From Candidatus Woesearchaeota archaeon (GTDB taxonomy: Archaea; Nanobdellota; Nanobdellia; Woesearchaeales; SKGA01), in assembly GCA_016926395.1 (NCBI GenBank), contig JAFGOT010000004.1:1-32366 (forward strand): DNA of 32,366 nt. Reading direction: 5' to 3'. Shown here in pieces: positions 16,825 to 24,959 of the stretch (position 1 is its first letter; each line of letters opens with the position of its first letter). The notes beneath the pieces are model-generated. The model was given only the letters and a program-made list of their open reading frames with translations. It made no database searches and had not been told where the DNA came from. The translations under genes were made by a program, and so were the position numbers.

Positions 16825-17487
16825 ATGTCGAGTAAAAAAGAAGAAGACGTGCAAAAAGTAAACTTAGGATTACTTAGAGACGAAACAGAAGAAGAAATAA
16901 AATACATTCAAAAAAAATTACAAATAGAAGATAAAGAAGTTTATCTTCTAAGTAAACAATTCTTCAAAAAACTATTAGAACTAGATTATGAAACAACATA
17001 TGAAGAATTACTTGAAGAAATAGATAAAATATATCTTGACAAAGAACTTAGAAAAGAAATCCAAGCATTCATAATAAACATAGGACAAATAGAATACAGT
17101 AGAAAAGAGTTCACCCAAGAAGAACTAAGAATACTTCTCGATGAACTAAGAAGAATATCAAAAAAATTAATTCATATTCATCAACAAAAAGGCTTTTTTG
17201 CAAGACTTCTAATTAAACTTGGAGCAAAAGAAGAAAGCGAGGAAACAACAGTTGGAAGTCTAAAAGAAATCGTTGAAAAAGAAGAAGACAAATTAGAAGA
17301 ACAAGTTAAAATATCAAATCTAAGAGATTCGTTAATAGCTTCAGAAAAAGCAATGGATGAAGAACACAACGAAGAAAAAGCAAAAAAATTATACCAAAAA
17401 GCAATGCAACTATACTCCGAGTTGTCAAAAGAACAACAGAATTTTATTTATCCTGAACTTATGAAAACATACAATCACTTAAGCTAA
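16825..17487 (+). CDS. Helical/coiled-coil cytosolic protein, unknown function
   Basis: 220 residues, very rich in Lys and Glu, with no signal or membrane segment and heptad-like stretches throughout. The last 35 residues (186-220: AKKLYQKAMQLYSEL, then YPELMKTYNHLS) form a helix pair that matches the end of the surface receptor encoded at 30100-32118 (ARKKYIEALEIYSRL, then YDVLHLTFKNIS). Such a pair resembles a TPR or MIT hairpin and may bind a common partner. It stands between the divergent moxR operon and a convergent surface-protein gene, and may link the two systems. No family recognised. Confidence 0.7.
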   Translation: MSSKKEEDVQKVNLGLLRDETEEEIKYIQKKLQIEDKEVYLLSKQFFKKLLELDYETTYEELLEEIDKIYLDKELRKEIQAFIINIGQIEYSRKEFTQEELRILLDELRRISKKLIHIHQQKGFFARLLIKLGAKEESEETTVGSLKEIVEKEEDKLEEQVKISNLRDSLIASEKAMDEEHNEEKAKKLYQKAMQLYSELSKEQQNFIYPELMKTYNHLS

Positions 17488-17490
17488 TTC

Positions 17491-20400
17491 TTATATTTTC
17501 TTTAATTTAAAACTAGAAAGAACGCCAACAATTAAAGCTCCAACAAACAATATCATAATTGCTACAAATAAAACAGGAAAATTAAATGAAGAGTTAGAAG
17601 AAAAACCAAGTTTTCCTAAAAAAGATTGAGGAGTGGTTGATTCGTGAGTTTTAGCCTCATTGACTAGATACTTACAACTATTAATAACAGCATTCAATAT
17701 ATCAAGACCTTCTTGATTATTACCGCCAATTTTTTTCTCGGCTTCATTTAATAATTCATTTAGTTCTTCACATTCAGGATTATCACTAAGCAAATCCCTT
17801 GCAAAACCAATTCTTGAACGAAGAGATTCAGAATCTTCATGTCCCCGTTCTAAAGCATTAACAAACACCACTGAAGTATCGGTAAAATCTTCAGACCCAA
17901 TATAAGCACTAATATTAACTTCAAAAGGAGCATCAGCACGATAATTAGTCATCGTTAAATTAATATCCAAAGCCATTCCTTTTGGAATTATTGTAAAGAA
18001 ATCTTGAGAAAAGATAAAATTCTGAAATGGATAGGATGAGTTTGCAGATAATTGAATATTTTTAAGATCTGCATCCCAATCATTTCTTAACCGAATAGGA
18101 ATTATAACAGTTCCATTTTCATAAACAACAGTAACACCAGGAATTATTAGATTAAACTCTTCAGGAACATTTACCTCTTCTGTAAAAGGAACAGTTATGG
18201 TTTTTGTTTGAGTGATAGTGTTTGACTCACCACTGGTTTGTTGGTTATAATCGCTTTGAGTGTCTAAAATATCAATTCTTATTTCATTTGAAACAGCCAC
18301 AGCACCATAAGGATCGGTTGCAGTAAAATTAACATAACAAGTTCCTATCTGAGTAGGCACAATAACAAGATTTTCATTAGTAAATTCAAAATTAGCCAAG
18401 GCAAGACAGTCACTTCCGTTGTTAGGTGCAAACGTTAAATAACTATCTTCAAACAAGTCTAACTTACCGTTTGAATTATAATCTTCATCAGGATCGAAAA
18501 AAGTCATCTTAGTAAAATCAAATAAACCAAAAAAATCATAATACTGAGTAGGTCCTGAAATCGAACGATTATTTGAAATAGCAAGATTAGATAAACCATA
18601 AACAAAAGTAGGAGGACGATTAGTGTTAGAAACATGAACATCCCAAGTATGCACGTCTTTGTTAAAATTCAAATCAATTACTTCAACAGTAACATTTACT
18701 ATACCATCATCAAAATAATCAAAGAATATATCAGAAGTTTCTAATGGACCATACGTATAAGTATCAACCAAAACACCATCTTTATACCAATAAACAGACA
18801 TAATATCACCAGGCGTGTCATCATGAGCAGTTACTTTGAATGTAACAGTGTTACCTTCAGCAACATTAATGTCTTCAGATAGAGGAGGATTAGTTAAAGT
18901 GTTTTGTAGAACACCACCTAAGGACCAAGGTCTTACTTGATCAATAACAGGAGGTAAACCAGGCGAAACAACAGTGAAGTTTATTGAAAAATTCGACTCG
19001 CCACCCCACAAATCAGTCACAGTAAAATTAATCTGGTGATTACCAAGATGAGAAGAATTAGGTAAAAAAGTCAATCTAAAAACATCCTCGCTTAAATTAA
19101 CAAGTTGAAAGTCAGAGATTGAAAAATTACTTGAAGAAATATTAAAACTCAAATTTAGTGAATCAATAGAATACTGCAAATCTTCATCATAAATATAAAT
19201 ATCTTTTTCGAATGGAACGCCATCAACAACATTAGGAAATGTTAAGTTTTCGATTGTGGAATGATCAGCGTCATCATCAAATAAAGGAACATCATTTAAA
19301 TTAAAGACATGAAAAGAAATATCATCTTCTAAAACAGATCCAAATGAATCAACAAAGGTTAGATGAAAAACATAATAACCAGTATCGTTGTTTGTTGGAG
19401 TAAAATTTATTGAATAATTTGTTCTTGAAGAGTCAAAAGAGTTAAAATTTATGAACTTAGAAAGAATATCTTCTGTTGACAAATTATAATCAATACGCAA
19501 ATCATGGACTATGGATCCGGACTCATTCAAACGAGGTCTATCAATGTCAACAGAGAAAAAAGAATAATTTTCCAAATTAGAATCTAAATCATAAATGGAA
19601 ATTGTTTTTACACATGGAAAGTCTTCAACGCAAGGAGTGTTATCGAAAGTATCTAGGATAGGTGCAGAATTGTTTATCACAGTAATATTCATCGTTTCAG
19701 TATAAGACAAACCTTCGTCATCAGTAATATTTACAAAAAAAGACAAATTACCAATGTGAGATGTATTTAATGGAGCTAAAGAAGTTATATTTCCAGAAGA
19801 TGAATCTATAGTAAACAAAGATGAATTACCACCATAAATAGAATAATAAAAATTTTCACCTTCATAAGTTAAATCATCAGGATCAGAACCATTAACCCTA
19901 AAATAAAACATCAATGAAGTAGCTGTTGAAATAGAATGCATATCAAACAAATTTCCATTATCAGTAAAATTTGCATACTGGTGAATGTAAGGATAATCAT
20001 TCTCATTTGTAATATTCATAAATACATCTAAGTAAATGTTTTGTTTTGGAGTTCCAAACTCATCAACATCAAAAACAGTTACAGTAATATTTCGACAAGC
20101 AACAAACGAATTGTTGTCAGTTATCACAGGATTTTTTGTAATTATAAAACTAGCATTAGTTGAACCTGAACCATTAGCTACTCTTGTTCCAAGCCAAGGA
20201 TTAGGTAAGTCACAATCAGGACTTATCGTAAAATTAATTGTATCATTAACATCCACATCAGTTGCATTTATTGTGTATTGGATAGCAGATGGACTGTTTT
20301 GAGCTAATGTAGAAGGAGATAATTCTTGATAATTTATTACAGGATCGTGATTTATAGCATCAACATCTAATGTAAAAATGTAAGAAGCATTAGCACCCCT

Positions 20401-21288
20401 ATCATCAACTAAAGTTATGTTAATTGAAGTAGAACCAGTTCTTGAAAAATCAGGAGTAAAAGAAAAAGCACCAGTAGCACCAACTAAGTTTATGAAAGAT
20501 TCATTAGAATAAAAAGTCACATTATCATTTTCTTCATCAGATGCAAGAAGAGTAAAAGAACAAACAGAATTTTCAATACAATGAGAACCCATATTTAAAG
20601 TTGTCAAAACAGGAACATCATTAACAGGTCGTATATCAAAGATAACATCTTCCCCTCCCCAAGTTGAACCATCTCGAGCAAAAATAGACATTGTGTGATT
20701 ACCACAAACAGAATCATTTTGAGCAGTAAAAGATATTTGACCAGAAGTTGGATTTATAGCGAATAAAAAAGGAGTAAAATTCAAATCAATAGAATTCCAT
20801 AAAGTTATAGAATCACCATCAGGATCAGTAGCACTAGCTGTTGCTAAATAAGGATCATCTTCATACCAAACAACAGTATTTATCGGCGAAGTCAAAACAG
20901 GAGGTGAATTTACAATAGTAATAGATGAAGAATTAACAGGTCCAAACGTGGTGGAATCATCTTCTAAAAGAACATTACAAAGCCAAGAATCACCCTTTGT
21001 AGTAAATGCAGAAGTTACTGTTAGTAAAGAAGTTGGAATTGCATTAGATACAACATAAGAACCAGATATGCCCGCAGGAACTCCATTCTTATACCAAGAA
21101 ACATTAGCAGTAATAGTTCCAGTGCCCAGCGCAGTGAGGTCACAACTAAATGAAGATAAAGTTGTAACGTTTGTTGCAGGATTTACGCTAGGCCCGGAAC
21201 TAAAAGAAGGATTAGCAAGAGCAAAAGGAACTAAAACTAATAAGATTATAACAATAGAAAAACCAAATAAATTTCGACAACTCACCAC
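17491..21288 (-). CDS. Large cadherin-like surface protein with signal peptide and C-terminal membrane anchor
   Basis: 1265 residues. Residues ~8-25 are a signal peptide (FSIVIILLVLVPFALA). The body is a series of about eight or nine Ig/cadherin-like domains, recognisable by repeats such as ATDPDGDSITL, SGQISFTAQND, SDEENDNVTFY and DDEGLSYTETMNITV, with many N-x-S/T glycosylation sites. A helical segment with two Cys (PECEELNELL...INSCKYL) comes before the last helix (about 1237-1258) and a short SFKLKKI tail. It is an extracellular adhesin or S-layer-like protein. The start is GTG (21288 or 21285), about 27 bases after a TATAATATT box at 21308-21318. It ends 3 bases from the convergent coiled-coil gene. 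Confidence 0.88.
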   Translation of the reverse strand: MVSCRNLFGFSIVIILLVLVPFALANPSFSSGPSVNPATNVTTLSSFSCDLTALGTGTITANVSWYKNGVPAGISGSYVVSNAIPTSLLTVTSAFTTKGDSWLCNVLLEDDSTTFGPVNSSSITIVNSPPVLTSPINTVVWYEDDPYLATASATDPDGDSITLWNSIDLNFTPFLFAINPTSGQISFTAQNDSVCGNHTMSIFARDGSTWGGEDVIFDIRPVNDVPVLTTLNMGSHCIENSVCSFTLLASDEENDNVTFYSNESFINLVGATGAFSFTPDFSRTGSTSINITLVDDRGANASYIFTLDVDAINHDPVINYQELSPSTLAQNSPSAIQYTINATDVDVNDTINFTISPDCDLPNPWLGTRVANGSGSTNASFIITKNPVITDNNSFVACRNITVTVFDVDEFGTPKQNIYLDVFMNITNENDYPYIHQYANFTDNGNLFDMHSISTATSLMFYFRVNGSDPDDLTYEGENFYYSIYGGNSSLFTIDSSSGNITSLAPLNTSHIGNLSFFVNITDDEGLSYTETMNITVINNSAPILDTFDNTPCVEDFPCVKTISIYDLDSNLENYSFFSVDIDRPRLNESGSIVHDLRIDYNLSTEDILSKFINFNSFDSSRTNYSINFTPTNNDTGYYVFHLTFVDSFGSVLEDDISFHVFNLNDVPLFDDDADHSTIENLTFPNVVDGVPFEKDIYIYDEDLQYSIDSLNLSFNISSSNFSISDFQLVNLSEDVFRLTFLPNSSHLGNHQINFTVTDLWGGESNFSINFTVVSPGLPPVIDQVRPWSLGGVLQNTLTNPPLSEDINVAEGNTVTFKVTAHDDTPGDIMSVYWYKDGVLVDTYTYGPLETSDIFFDYFDDGIVNVTVEVIDLNFNKDVHTWDVHVSNTNRPPTFVYGLSNLAISNNRSISGPTQYYDFFGLFDFTKMTFFDPDEDYNSNGKLDLFEDSYLTFAPNNGSDCLALANFEFTNENLVIVPTQIGTCYVNFTATDPYGAVAVSNEIRIDILDTQSDYNQQTSGESNTITQTKTITVPFTEEVNVPEEFNLIIPGVTVVYENGTVIIPIRLRNDWDADLKNIQLSANSSYPFQNFIFSQDFFTIIPKGMALDINLTMTNYRADAPFEVNISAYIGSEDFTDTSVVFVNALERGHEDSESLRSRIGFARDLLSDNPECEELNELLNEAEKKIGGNNQEGLDILNAVINSCKYLVNEAKTHESTTPQSFLGKLGFSSNSSFNFPVLFVAIMILFVGALIVGVLSSFKLKKI

Positions 21289-21402
21289 AATAATACCTGC
21301 AACAATATTATACTATAATAACAAGAGATTTCATTTATAAATGTTTTGACCTAAAAAGGCGTTAAACAGCCAAAAAAAGCACAATTAGATAAAAAAGCGT
21401 TT

Positions 21403-21476
21403 ATAAATAAAGTTTATATATGTTAAGGAATTCCTAAACGAGACAGAGAATATTAATCATAGCCATCAATATTAAT
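21403..21476 (+). promoter_or_regulatory. Promoter and leader of the ThiF-like/DHH operon
   Basis: Two overlapping TATA-like boxes (GTTTATAAATAAAG and AGTTTATATATGTT, 21403-21422) precede a 10-base perfect palindrome AGGAATTCCT (21426-21435) and two direct repeats of AATATTAAT (21449-21457 and 21468-21476). Leader length to ATG 21501 is about 55-65 bases, unusual for this genome, where most leading genes appear leaderless. These may be operator sites or leader elements. Confidence 0.35.
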
Positions 21477-21500
21477 AAAAAACCAAAAAAGGTGAAAATC

Positions 21501-22202
21501 ATGGATTACAGTACAACAGAAATACTAATTGGAAAAGAAAAACAAGAAATGCTAAAAACAAAAACAGTCTCAATCATAGGTTTAAGTGGAATAGGTGTTA
21601 CAGCCGCCCAAATATTAGTACGAAATGGTGTAAACTTAAGAATAGTTGACAAAGAAAGAGTTTACGAAAAAGAAGCACCAAGATACACAACATACATTGA
21701 AGATGATATAAACAAGTTTAAAGCAAAACAAGCAAAAAAAAGACTTGAAGAAATAAATAGCGAAGTTAAAGTTAAATCATTTCATGAAGAATTAACAAAA
21801 GATAATGTTTTTTTACTTGATGCAGATGTAATAATCGATGCAAGTAACAATTTTAAAACATCAAAAATAGTAAATAATTTTGCACTTTCAAAAGACATCC
21901 CGCTAATCTTTGCAAACCATGTTGGAAGAAAAGGTCACGTTCTAGTTGTAGATAGAAAACAAAACAAAAAAGGAGCGTGCGTTGAATGTTTAGAAGAAGA
22001 ATTAAACATTGGATCCATCAAAGAAGATGGCGCTTATGGTCCAACAGCAATGATGGTTGCAGCACTAGCAGCAAATGCAGCAATAAAAAATCTAATTGGA
22101 ATAGAAAATGTTGAACAATTATTAGTTATTGACGCCTTAAAAACAGAAGTTAGACATAAAAACGTTGAGAAAAAACGAACGTGTAAAGCAGGAAAGAACT
22201 AA
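21501..22202 (+). CDS. ThiF/MoeB/HesA-like (E1-type) protein
   Basis: 233 residues. The nucleotide-binding start SIIGLSGIGVTAAQILVRNG contains G27-x-x-G30-x-G32, Asp50 ends the second strand (RIVDKERV), and EAPRYTTY replaces the usual Asn-Leu-x-Arg-Gln. DASNNF (113-118) corresponds to the DxxDN motif but has Asn for the metal-binding Asp. Zinc ligands look incomplete: Cys160 and Cys163 (CVEC) and only one later Cys (228). It should adenylate or bind a ubiquitin-like or sulfur-carrier C-terminus, but may have lost activity. The GGTGA five bases before ATG 21501 fixes the start; an upstream GTG is part of that site. DHH gene follows after 11 bases. Confidence 0.8.
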   Translation: MDYSTTEILIGKEKQEMLKTKTVSIIGLSGIGVTAAQILVRNGVNLRIVDKERVYEKEAPRYTTYIEDDINKFKAKQAKKRLEEINSEVKVKSFHEELTKDNVFLLDADVIIDASNNFKTSKIVNNFALSKDIPLIFANHVGRKGHVLVVDRKQNKKGACVECLEEELNIGSIKEDGAYGPTAMMVAALAANAAIKNLIGIENVEQLLVIDALKTEVRHKNVEKKRTCKAGKN

Positions 22203-22213
22203 GGATAAATACA

Positions 22214-23251
22214 GTGACAAGTAGAGAAGAAATTATTAAAAAAATTAGAGACCAACTTAACGATAGCGCCAGACCTTTATTTCTATTTGATGATGATCCT
22301 GACGGATTAGCAGCATTCTTATTGCTTTACAAAATGGTAAGAGCAGGAAAAGGTTCTGCATTAAAAGGATCTAATCTTAACGAAGAGTACGCAGAAAAGG
22401 TGAATGAATATTCACCTGATTTAGTTGTGATACTTGATAAACCAATAGTGGAACAAGATTTTTTTGACAAAGTAAAATCTAAATGTATTTGGATAGATCA
22501 CCACGAATTACAGACTCCGAAAGGAGTAACGTACTTTAATCCAAGAAAATATGATTCTGAAAAAAATATTCCAACAAGCCAATTATGTTATGAGATAACA
22601 CAGGAAGACGAATGGATTGCAGCAGTTGGGATAGTGGCTGATTGGTGTATACCACCTCAAGATATAATAAAAAAAACAAGAGAAAAATTTGGAAATGTGA
22701 TTTCTGAAAAAATAGAAAACGCACCAGATGCATTATACAACAGCGACATAGGAAAAATTGCAAGAGTGTTCTCGTTTAATCTAAAAGGTAAAGCAAAAGA
22801 CGTATATGCAAGTATGAAAATACTAAGTAGAATAAAAAGTCCACAAGAACTCCTTAATGAAGAACATGCACAAGCAAAGCTAGTGATGAAACAATACAAA
22901 AATCATCAAAAAGAATATGAAAAAGTTTTAAGTCAAATCGAAGTTAATAAAGAAGACAGCATTTTATTATTCAAATATACAGATAGTTCAAACTCATACA
23001 CAGTCGATTTATCAAATGAATTATTATATCGATACCCTGAAAAATATATAATAATAGCAAGATACCACAATAACTCTTATCGATGTTCTCTAAGAAGCAA
23101 CAAATATCCAGTAGAACCAATCCTTCAAGATGTTTTGAAAACAACAGGAGGAACAGGAGGAGGACATTTGCACGCATGTGGAGCAATAATCCCTGAAGAA
23201 CAGTTTGATAATTTTGTGGAATTAATTAGAGATAAGACAAAAGCTTTTTAA
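22214..23251 (+). CDS. DHH family phosphoesterase (RecJ/GAN-like)
   Basis: 345 residues. DHH motifs: FLFDDDPDGLAA (26-34), VVILD (71-75), WIDHH (93-97), and a DHHA1-type end GGTGGGHLHACGA (312-324). This class includes the archaeal RecJ-like exonucleases and oligoribonucleases (metal-dependent phosphodiesterases); substrate unknown here. The GTG at 22214 is the only suitable start, without a strong ribosome binding site, and lies 11 bases after the ThiF-like gene's stop. The pair is a two-gene operon, ended by the tRNA-Thr(GGU) promoter region. Confidence 0.88.
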   Translation: MTSREEIIKKIRDQLNDSARPLFLFDDDPDGLAAFLLLYKMVRAGKGSALKGSNLNEEYAEKVNEYSPDLVVILDKPIVEQDFFDKVKSKCIWIDHHELQTPKGVTYFNPRKYDSEKNIPTSQLCYEITQEDEWIAAVGIVADWCIPPQDIIKKTREKFGNVISEKIENAPDALYNSDIGKIARVFSFNLKGKAKDVYASMKILSRIKSPQELLNEEHAQAKLVMKQYKNHQKEYEKVLSQIEVNKEDSILLFKYTDSSNSYTVDLSNELLYRYPEKYIIIARYHNNSYRCSLRSNKYPVEPILQDVLKTTGGTGGGHLHACGAIIPEEQFDNFVELIRDKTKAF

Positions 23252-23305
23252 GTAAAAAATAAGTTCAAAAAGTAATTCTAAGCAAAGAATTCTAATTGAA
23301 AATTT

Positions 23306-23378
23306 GCCTCCTTGGCTTAGTGGCTATAGCACGGCATTGGTAATGCCGAGATCCCGGGTTCAACTCCCGGAGGAGGCT
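23306..23378 (+). tRNA. tRNA-Thr (anticodon GGU), no intron
   Basis: 73 nt with U73. The acceptor GCCTCCT pairs with AGGAGGC, the D arm GCTTAGTGGCTATAGC is identical to that of the two other tRNA-Thr genes here, the anticodon stem is CGGCA/TGCCG with loop TTGGTAA, and the T arm is CCGGG-TTCAACT-CCCGG. No intron. It would read ACC and ACU. A T-rich tract follows. Confidence 0.96.
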
Positions 23379-23411
23379 TTTATTTCTAAAATCCCTTTTA
23401 AAAAGGAAAAC

Positions 23412-23433
23412 GCTTTTAAAAGAAATAATGTTC
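23412..23433 (+). promoter_or_regulatory. Promoter element of tRNA-Thr(AGU)
   Basis: TTTTAAAA followed by GAAATAATGTTC, 19 of 22 bases identical to the block before tRNA-Thr(UGU) at 12004-12025. A start site near 23444 would leave about 13 bases of leader. Confidence 0.45.
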
Positions 23434-23456
23434 TCTGATTCTAAGCAATTGATTTT

Positions 23457-23529
23457 GCCTCCGTGGCTTAGTGGCTATAGCGGCTGCCTAGTAAGCAGCA
23501 GGTCCCGAGTTCAAATCTCGGCGGAGGCT
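23457..23529 (+). tRNA. tRNA-Thr (anticodon AGU); target of an inserted island
   Basis: 73 nt with U73. The acceptor GCCTCCG pairs with CGGAGGC, the anticodon stem GCTGC/GCAGC is perfect, the loop is CTAGTAA, and the T arm is CCGAG-TTCAAAT-CTCGG. The anticodon AGT with A34 is unusual: archaea normally read NNY codons with G34, and tRNA-Thr(GGU) is present next door. All stems pair fully, so it is probably functional rather than decayed. The D arm and upstream ATTCTAAGCAA are shared with the neighbouring tRNA-Thr(GGU), indicating tandem duplication. Its 3' end is repeated at 25092-25109. Confidence 0.93.
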
Positions 23530-23539
23530 TATTTCTTAT
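23522..23539 (+). repeat. Left attachment-site-like repeat (attL, inside tRNA-Thr(AGU))
   Basis: CGGAGGCTTATTTCTTAT covers the 3' acceptor arm, base 73 and T-rich tail of tRNA-Thr(AGU). It recurs exactly at 25092-25109. Confidence 0.65.
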
Positions 23540-23571
23540 TTATATAAAGCTCTCAATCTAAAAAATTAGAA

Positions 23572-23985
23572 TTACTTTGAAGGTCTTAATTTTATAAATA
23601 ACCAATTTAATGGAAAATATACTATTAGAACAACTACCAAAGACAATGGCCAGAAAATAATTTTTGAAAGAAGTGAATTATATATGATCATAAATGTTGA
23701 TAACACTACAACAACCAAACTAATAAAAAAATTATCATAAAAATTTTGTTTGTCTTTTAAGTCATCCGAAAAGGAAACATAGATATTATATGATACAAAT
23801 AGTAGAAAAATTAACGTAAAAGTTAAAACTAAAATTCCTTGCGAATTGGTGTCCGTGAAAAGTTCAGTAGAACCATAGACCATTGAAATAAATTTTCCAA
23901 AAAAGAAAGAAACTAGCAAAGAAGCTATCAATGCCGAATTAAAATTTTTAGATTTTCTCCAATGTTTTGTTATTACTTTAAACAT
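23572..23985 (-). CDS. Four-helix membrane protein of the island
   Basis: 137 residues with four hydrophobic helices at about 17-37, 50-71, 86-105 and 108-131, and a basic N-terminus (KVITKHWRKSKN). I recognise no family. ATG 23985 follows the LemA-like gene's stop by one base, in the same TAAAATG junction found between the first two genes, so translation is coupled. As the upstream LemA-like protein lacks its own anchor, this may be its membrane partner. A TCTAA-AAAA-TTAGA hairpin lies just after its stop. Confidence 0.7.
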   Translation of the reverse strand: MFKVITKHWRKSKNFNSALIASLLVSFFFGKFISMVYGSTELFTDTNSQGILVLTFTLIFLLFVSYNIYVSFSDDLKDKQNFYDNFFISLVVVVLSTFMIIYNSLLSKIIFWPLSLVVVLIVYFPLNWLFIKLRPSK

Positions 23986-23986
23986 T

Positions 23987-24724
23987 TTATTTTATTGCTT
24001 GTTTTGCTTCTTTGACTTCATCTTCAAAAGTTTTAATTGTATTATCCATTTCATCCATTCGATAATACAGTGTATGTATATTGACTTTCATTTTTTCTTT
24101 TTCACTAGACAATCTGTAAGCTACACTTTTCAAATATCTCATTTTGCCCAACTTTTCTGTAGCTTCTTTTAGTTGACTTTTGAATCGTTTTACTAAATCC
24201 TTTGCTTCTAGAAGATTTCTTGGCCAGTAGGATAACTCTCTCTTAACTTCTGACTCTGCTTTGTTATATTTCTTTTTTGTTTCTTTGATTCCACTTTCTA
24301 TTTCAGTTATTTTGTCTAGAATTTTTTTGAAACTAGATTTTGATGTATATTCAGGATATTTATCTAGATATTCTTGCATTGCATTTATTCTAAAATCATC
24401 AACCTCAGAATCTTTTATTTTTGGTTTTATTGTAACATTTGTATTCTTCTTTCCCTTCTGAGATGTTTTTAGCATTTCTTTTTCGAAATTAGTTTCTTTA
24501 ACTAGTAAATTATTCAGACTCACATATAATTCTGATTTCTCTTCTTCATCAGCCTTTAAATCATTTTTATATTTATGAATCAAAGCCATATTATCCTTAA
24601 GTTTGTGATTCATACCATAAAGCCACTTAACTTTTGACTTAACTTCCTCATGAGTACGATTTAAAGCTTGTTGATACTCTTCTTTGATTGCAATTGCGTC
24701 CTTTTTTCCTGTTATGTCTACCAT
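23987..24724 (-). CDS. LemA-like coiled-coil protein without N-terminal anchor
   Basis: 245 residues, strongly helical, Lys/Glu-rich, no membrane segment. The region about 123-172 follows the LemA pattern, as I recall the family, position by position without gaps: YP, a Phe ten on, then I-T-x-I-E-x-x-I, YN (153-154), and WPRNLLEA with Pro168. The N-terminal part (about 17-60) also resembles the LemA start of VxxxW...L followed by NL/KxYxxxE. Bacterial LemA proteins usually start with a membrane helix; this one does not. ATG 24724 lies one base after the RHH-like stop; a longer frame from 24772 would overlap that gene and is rejected. Function of LemA proteins is poorly known. Confidence 0.6.
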   Translation of the reverse strand: MVDITGKKDAIAIKEEYQQALNRTHEEVKSKVKWLYGMNHKLKDNMALIHKYKNDLKADEEEKSELYVSLNNLLVKETNFEKEMLKTSQKGKKNTNVTIKPKIKDSEVDDFRINAMQEYLDKYPEYTSKSSFKKILDKITEIESGIKETKKKYNKAESEVKRELSYWPRNLLEAKDLVKRFKSQLKEATEKLGKMRYLKSVAYRLSSEKEKMKVNIHTLYYRMDEMDNTIKTFEDEVKEAKQAIK

Positions 24725-24725
24725 T

Positions 24726-24893
24726 TTATTTGAAATACTCCTCCTTCTTGAGATTTTTTGGTTTAACTTCAACTTCGAAATGTTTGATTATTTTTTTAAT
24801 TGCTTCTTGTTTTGTTTTTAGCCCATTCACTAATTTGTATATCTCTACTGCTTTGTCTTCCTCAGGGCTTAAGTCTAATTGTATTTTTACCAT
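24726..24893 (-). CDS. 55-residue RHH-like (DUF2683-type) putative DNA-binding protein
   Basis: 55 residues from ATG 24893, too short for the usual threshold. A short strand MVKIQLDLS is followed by two helices (EEDKAVEIYKLVNGL and TKQEAIKKIIKHF), the layout of a ribbon-helix-helix domain, then a Lys/Glu tail ending NLKKEEYFK. It resembles short archaeal proteins grouped as DUF2683-type, from memory. It heads the three-gene island operon and probably represses it. The TATA box at 24925-24936 gives a start site near 24904 and a leader of about ten bases. Confidence 0.7.
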   Translation of the reverse strand: MVKIQLDLSPEEDKAVEIYKLVNGLKTKQEAIKKIIKHFEVEVKPKNLKKEEYFK

Positions 24894-24924
24894 TTGTATC
24901 TTCTTGATATACGAGAATATACTG

Positions 24925-24936
24925 AAATATATAAAT
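24925..24936 (-). promoter_or_regulatory. TATA box of the island operon
   Basis: The minus strand reads ATTTATATATTT about 37 bases before ATG 24893, which sets the start site near 24904. Confidence 0.45.
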
Positions 24937-24959
24937 GTTTCTATGATTTTAGCTCTTTT

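Noticed and set aside
23412-23433. Possible CRISPR or repeat array from repeated tRNA flanks
   Set aside because: The similarity is limited to tRNA promoters and gene bodies; there are no evenly spaced repeats in the window.
24725-24772. Longer N-terminus for the LemA-like protein
   Set aside because: It would overlap the 55-residue RHH-like gene, and ATG 24724 follows that stop by one base, like the next junction in the operon.
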